Assembly (NCBI RefSeq): GCF_014199265.1
Contig: NZ_JACIJG010000002.1
Span: forward strand, 186,001 to 250,000
Direction: 5' to 3'
DNA from: Brucella daejeonensis
Lineage (GTDB): Bacteria; Pseudomonadota; Alphaproteobacteria; Rhizobiales; Rhizobiaceae
DNA: 64,000 bases
The notes under the pieces were generated by a model. The model had not been told where the DNA came from. It ran no database searches and saw only the letters and a program-made list of their open reading frames with translations. The position numbers and the translations under genes were made by a program. This document shows positions 62,166 to 64,000 of this stretch, one piece after another (within the stretch, counting starts at the first letter, position 1; each line of letters opens with the position of its first letter).

Positions 62166-62763
62166 AACTCGCACACCATTGTGCAAGCGGAGCGAACGTA
62201 GCTGCGCGCCAGGTACTTGTCCAGCCCGCCCGAAGAGATTTCCGCCTCTCATCGGAGAATTGCCCGTCGAGGGTTTTCCGGTTTATTCGCTGAGAGTTTC
62301 CTATGAGTTTGGTTTGATGGGATAAAATAACTCTTTGTTTTAAAAGAGCTTTTGGATGTTGTCTTTCGATACTCTATTTTAATCGATTAAATTTCGTACA
62401 CATTCTCCAGCGGGGGATATTGACACCGTAGCGGTGTTTGAGCCTATCCTGCGATCCACATCTTGTCTTTGGGAATGGCTCACATTCCTAAAAGACAACG
62501 TTGTCAATCGGGGTAAAGCGGCGTAAGAGTGAGGTGGAGGATTCCGGGATGAGCGCCGCAAGCAAGGGCCGGGCACAGGCGATTGCATGAGCTTTCGCAC
62601 CGTATTGCGGCAGTGAACAGGAGGAACCGGCTGTTTGATGTTGCCGGTTTCGAGCCCGCGCCGAAAGGCGCGGATGGGATAACGAGGCGGAATGCCGAAC
62701 TGGTGCAGAGGCACGAGTGGCAATCCGGGACTATGGTTTCGTTTGTTTCTACGGGAGGTAGAT
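62166..62763. other. Regulatory region of the sugar transporter operon
   Basis: 600 bp between the divergent FMN riboswitch and the sugar receptor gene. It contains TTTAATCGATTAAA (62378-62391), TTGACA-N17-CCTATC (promoter, 62420-62448), ACACCG-TAG-CGGTGT (62423-62437), GGAATG-N5-CATTCC (62472-62488) and GACAACGTTGTC (62494-62505). The predicted transcript has a leader of about 300 nt with a CCGCGCC / GGCGCGG hairpin near 62654. No gene is seen in the leader; a 13-codon frame beginning at 62550 is probably incidental. Confidence 0.6.
62420..62448 (+). promoter_or_regulatory. Promoter with overlapping dyad for the sugar receptor gene
   Basis: TTGACA (62420-62425) and CCTATC (62443-62448) are 17 bp apart. 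The dyad ACACCG-TAG-CGGTGT covers the -35 end and spacer, a position suited to repression. Confidence 0.6.
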
Positions 62764-64000
62764 ATGCATAAACTTTTGAAGCTCGCCGCGATGGGTACAG
62801 CAGCCTGTGCCTTGCTCGCCGGAATGGCGCCTGTCGCCAATGCGCAGGACAAGCAGAATGTTGAAGTTCTGCATTGGTGGACCGCCGGCGGCGAGGCGGC
62901 CGCACTCGATGTCCTCAAGAAGGATCTCGAAAAGAAGGGTATTAGCTGGACCGACATGCCGGTTGCCGGTGGTGGTGGCACGGAAGCCATGACCGTTCTG
63001 CGCGCACGCGTAACTGCCGGCAATGCACCGACAGCCGTGCAGATGCTCGGCTTCGACATTCGCGACTGGGCGGAACAGGGCGCTCTCGGAAATCTTGACG
63101 ATGTCGCGAACAAGGAAGGTTGGGAAAAGGTAATTCCGGCTCCTCTGCAGGAGTTTGCAAAATATGACGGTCACTGGATTGCCGCTCCTGTAAACGTTCA
63201 CTCCACCAACTGGATGTGGATCAACAAGGCAGCGCTCGACAAGGCTGGCGGTAAGGAGCCTACCAACTGGGACGAACTGATTGCCCTCCTCGACAAATTC
63301 AAGGAGCAGGGCATTACGCCGGTCGCTCATGGCGGTCAGCCATGGCAGGACGCCACGATATTCGATGCAGTTGTACTTTCTTTCGGTACGGACTTCTACA
63401 AGAAGGCCTTCATCGATCTCGATCCTGAAACCCTCGGCAGCGATACGATGAAGCAGGCTTTCGATCGCATGACAAAGCTGCGTTCTTATGTGGACGACAA
63501 CTTCTCCGGTCGTGACTGGAACCTCGCTTCGGCCATGGTCATCGAAGGCAAGGCGGGCCTCCAGTTCATGGGCGACTGGGCAAAGGGCGAGTTCATCAAG
63601 GCTGGCAAGAAGCCGGGCGAAGATTTTGTCTGCATGCGCTATCCGGGCACGCAGGGCGCCATAACTTTCAACTCTGACATGTTCGCGATGTTCAAGGTCT
63701 CGGAAGACAAGGTTCCAGCCCAGCTCGAAATGGCTTCGGCAATCGAAAGCCCGATTTTCCAGTCGGCCTTCAACGTGGTGAAGGGGTCGGCTCCTGCACG
63801 CACAGACGTACCTGACACCGATTTTGATGCTTGCGGTAAGAAGGCTATCGCCGACGAAAAGGAAGCGAGCGAGAAGGGAACCATGCTTGGCTCTATGGCA
63901 CATGGCTATGCCAATCCGGCTGCTGTGAAGAACGCCATCTATGACGTGGTAACCCGTCAGTTCAACGGTCAGCTTTCTTCGGAAGACGCCGTCAAGGAAC
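62764..64000 (+). CDS. Sugar ABC transporter substrate-binding protein (3' end outside window)
   Basis: First 412 residues of a family-1 extracellular binding protein; the stop is past the window edge. Sec signal cut near ANA-QDK (about 27). The mature start [19 protein letters not shown] and the segment [15 protein letters not shown] near 99-113 strongly resemble glucose/mannose-type receptors (GtsA/GlcE). [21 protein letters not shown] lies near 236. GGAGGT precedes the ATG by 4 nt. Permease and ATPase genes are expected just outside. Control by the dyads in the 600-bp upstream region is likely. Confidence 0.92.
   Translation, partial: MHKLLKLAAMGTAACALLAGMAPVANAQDKQNVEVLHWWTAGGEAAALDVLKKDLEKKGISWTDMPVAGGGGTEAMTVLRARVTAGNAPTAVQMLGFDIRDWAEQGALGNLDDVANKEGWEKVIPAPLQEFAKYDGHWIAAPVNVHSTNWMWINKAALDKAGGKEPTNWDELIALLDKFKEQGITPVAHGGQPWQDATIFDAVVLSFGTDFYKKAFIDLDPETLGSDTMKQAFDRMTKLRSYVDDNFSGRDWNLASAMVIEGKAGLQFMGDWAKGEFIKAGKKPGEDFVCMRYPGTQGAITFNSDMFAMFKVSEDKVPAQLEMASAIESPIFQSAFNVVKGSAPARTDVPDTDFDACGKKAIADEKEASEKGTMLGSMAHGYANPAAVKNAIYDVVTRQFNGQLSSEDAVKE

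Noticed and set aside
62550-62591. 13-codon plus-strand frame in the sugar-operon leader as a leader peptide
   Set aside because: No run of regulatory codons and no attenuator-like hairpin right behind it; likely chance.
62749-63903. 384-codon minus-strand frame antisense to the sugar receptor
   Set aside because: Shadow of a gene with clear signal peptide and family match.

Overview
The window looks like the secondary chromosome of an alphaproteobacterium of the Brucella/Ochrobactrum group (order Hyphomicrobiales). The basis is the moderately high GC content, the 158-residue decameric-type lumazine synthase under an FMN riboswitch, and the presence of Irr, RpiR and MurR-type regulation and a DUF1127/CCUCCUCCC small-RNA locus. 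Gene order is also like that of Brucella chromosome II; that point is from memory and was not computed. There is no rRNA, tRNA, CRISPR, insertion sequence or phage gene. It is a stretch of accessory but stable catabolic and transport operons.

Layout. 1-7113 (minus): a seven-gene operon with an N-formylglutamate-amidohydrolase-fold enzyme, a TRAP transporter (QMP), a glutamine-synthetase-like ligase, an aldehyde dehydrogenase and an iron alcohol dehydrogenase. A divergent RpiR regulator faces it. This set fits a gamma-glutamylation route for an amine or amino alcohol. 8379-9611: a ferredoxin-reductase-type flavoprotein. 9716-10060 (minus): a DUF1127 mini-protein followed by a three-hairpin small RNA with CCUCCUCCC loops. 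10558-15066: tandem glycine riboswitch and gcvTHP. 15167-15276 (minus): a second CCUCCUCCC small RNA with its own promoter. 15543-19978: an Irr box and the iron-uptake operon efeUOBM. 20084-29294: LacI regulator and a sorbitol/mannitol-type ABC transporter with three polyol dehydrogenases. 29301-33637: putR and putA.

33857-39096: an AfuA-like ABC transporter (binding protein, fused permease, ATPase) with an inositol-monophosphatase-family enzyme. It is convergent with 39126-46672, the myo-inositol catabolic genes iolBEDC, iolR and iolG. 46723-50019: a DUF1612-type DNA-binding protein, then divergent oxyR and ahpC-ahpD with a four-half-site OxyR-like element between them. 50099-51379: MFS transporter. 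51622-53705: a small Met/His-rich exported protein and a Tat-exported multicopper oxidase. 53831-59345: an FAD amine oxidoreductase and a true ferric ABC transporter (fbpC-A-B). 59725-61423: a small membrane protein, a TIGR01244-type phosphatase and fdhD. 61456-62165: ribH under an FMN riboswitch. 62764-end: the binding protein of a sugar ABC transporter, cut by the window edge.

How the parts connect. Iron acquisition appears twice (Efe and Fbp), peroxide defence once (OxyR, AhpC, AhpD). Carbon input covers polyols, inositol, proline, a sugar and a probable amine or amino alcohol. All four complete solute-binding-protein genes are followed by a strong intercistronic hairpin before the next gene, a shared expression device. 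The least described parts are the TRAP/gamma-glutamyl operon, the two CCUCCUCCC RNAs, and the phosphatase-linked AfuA-like transporter abutting the inositol genes.
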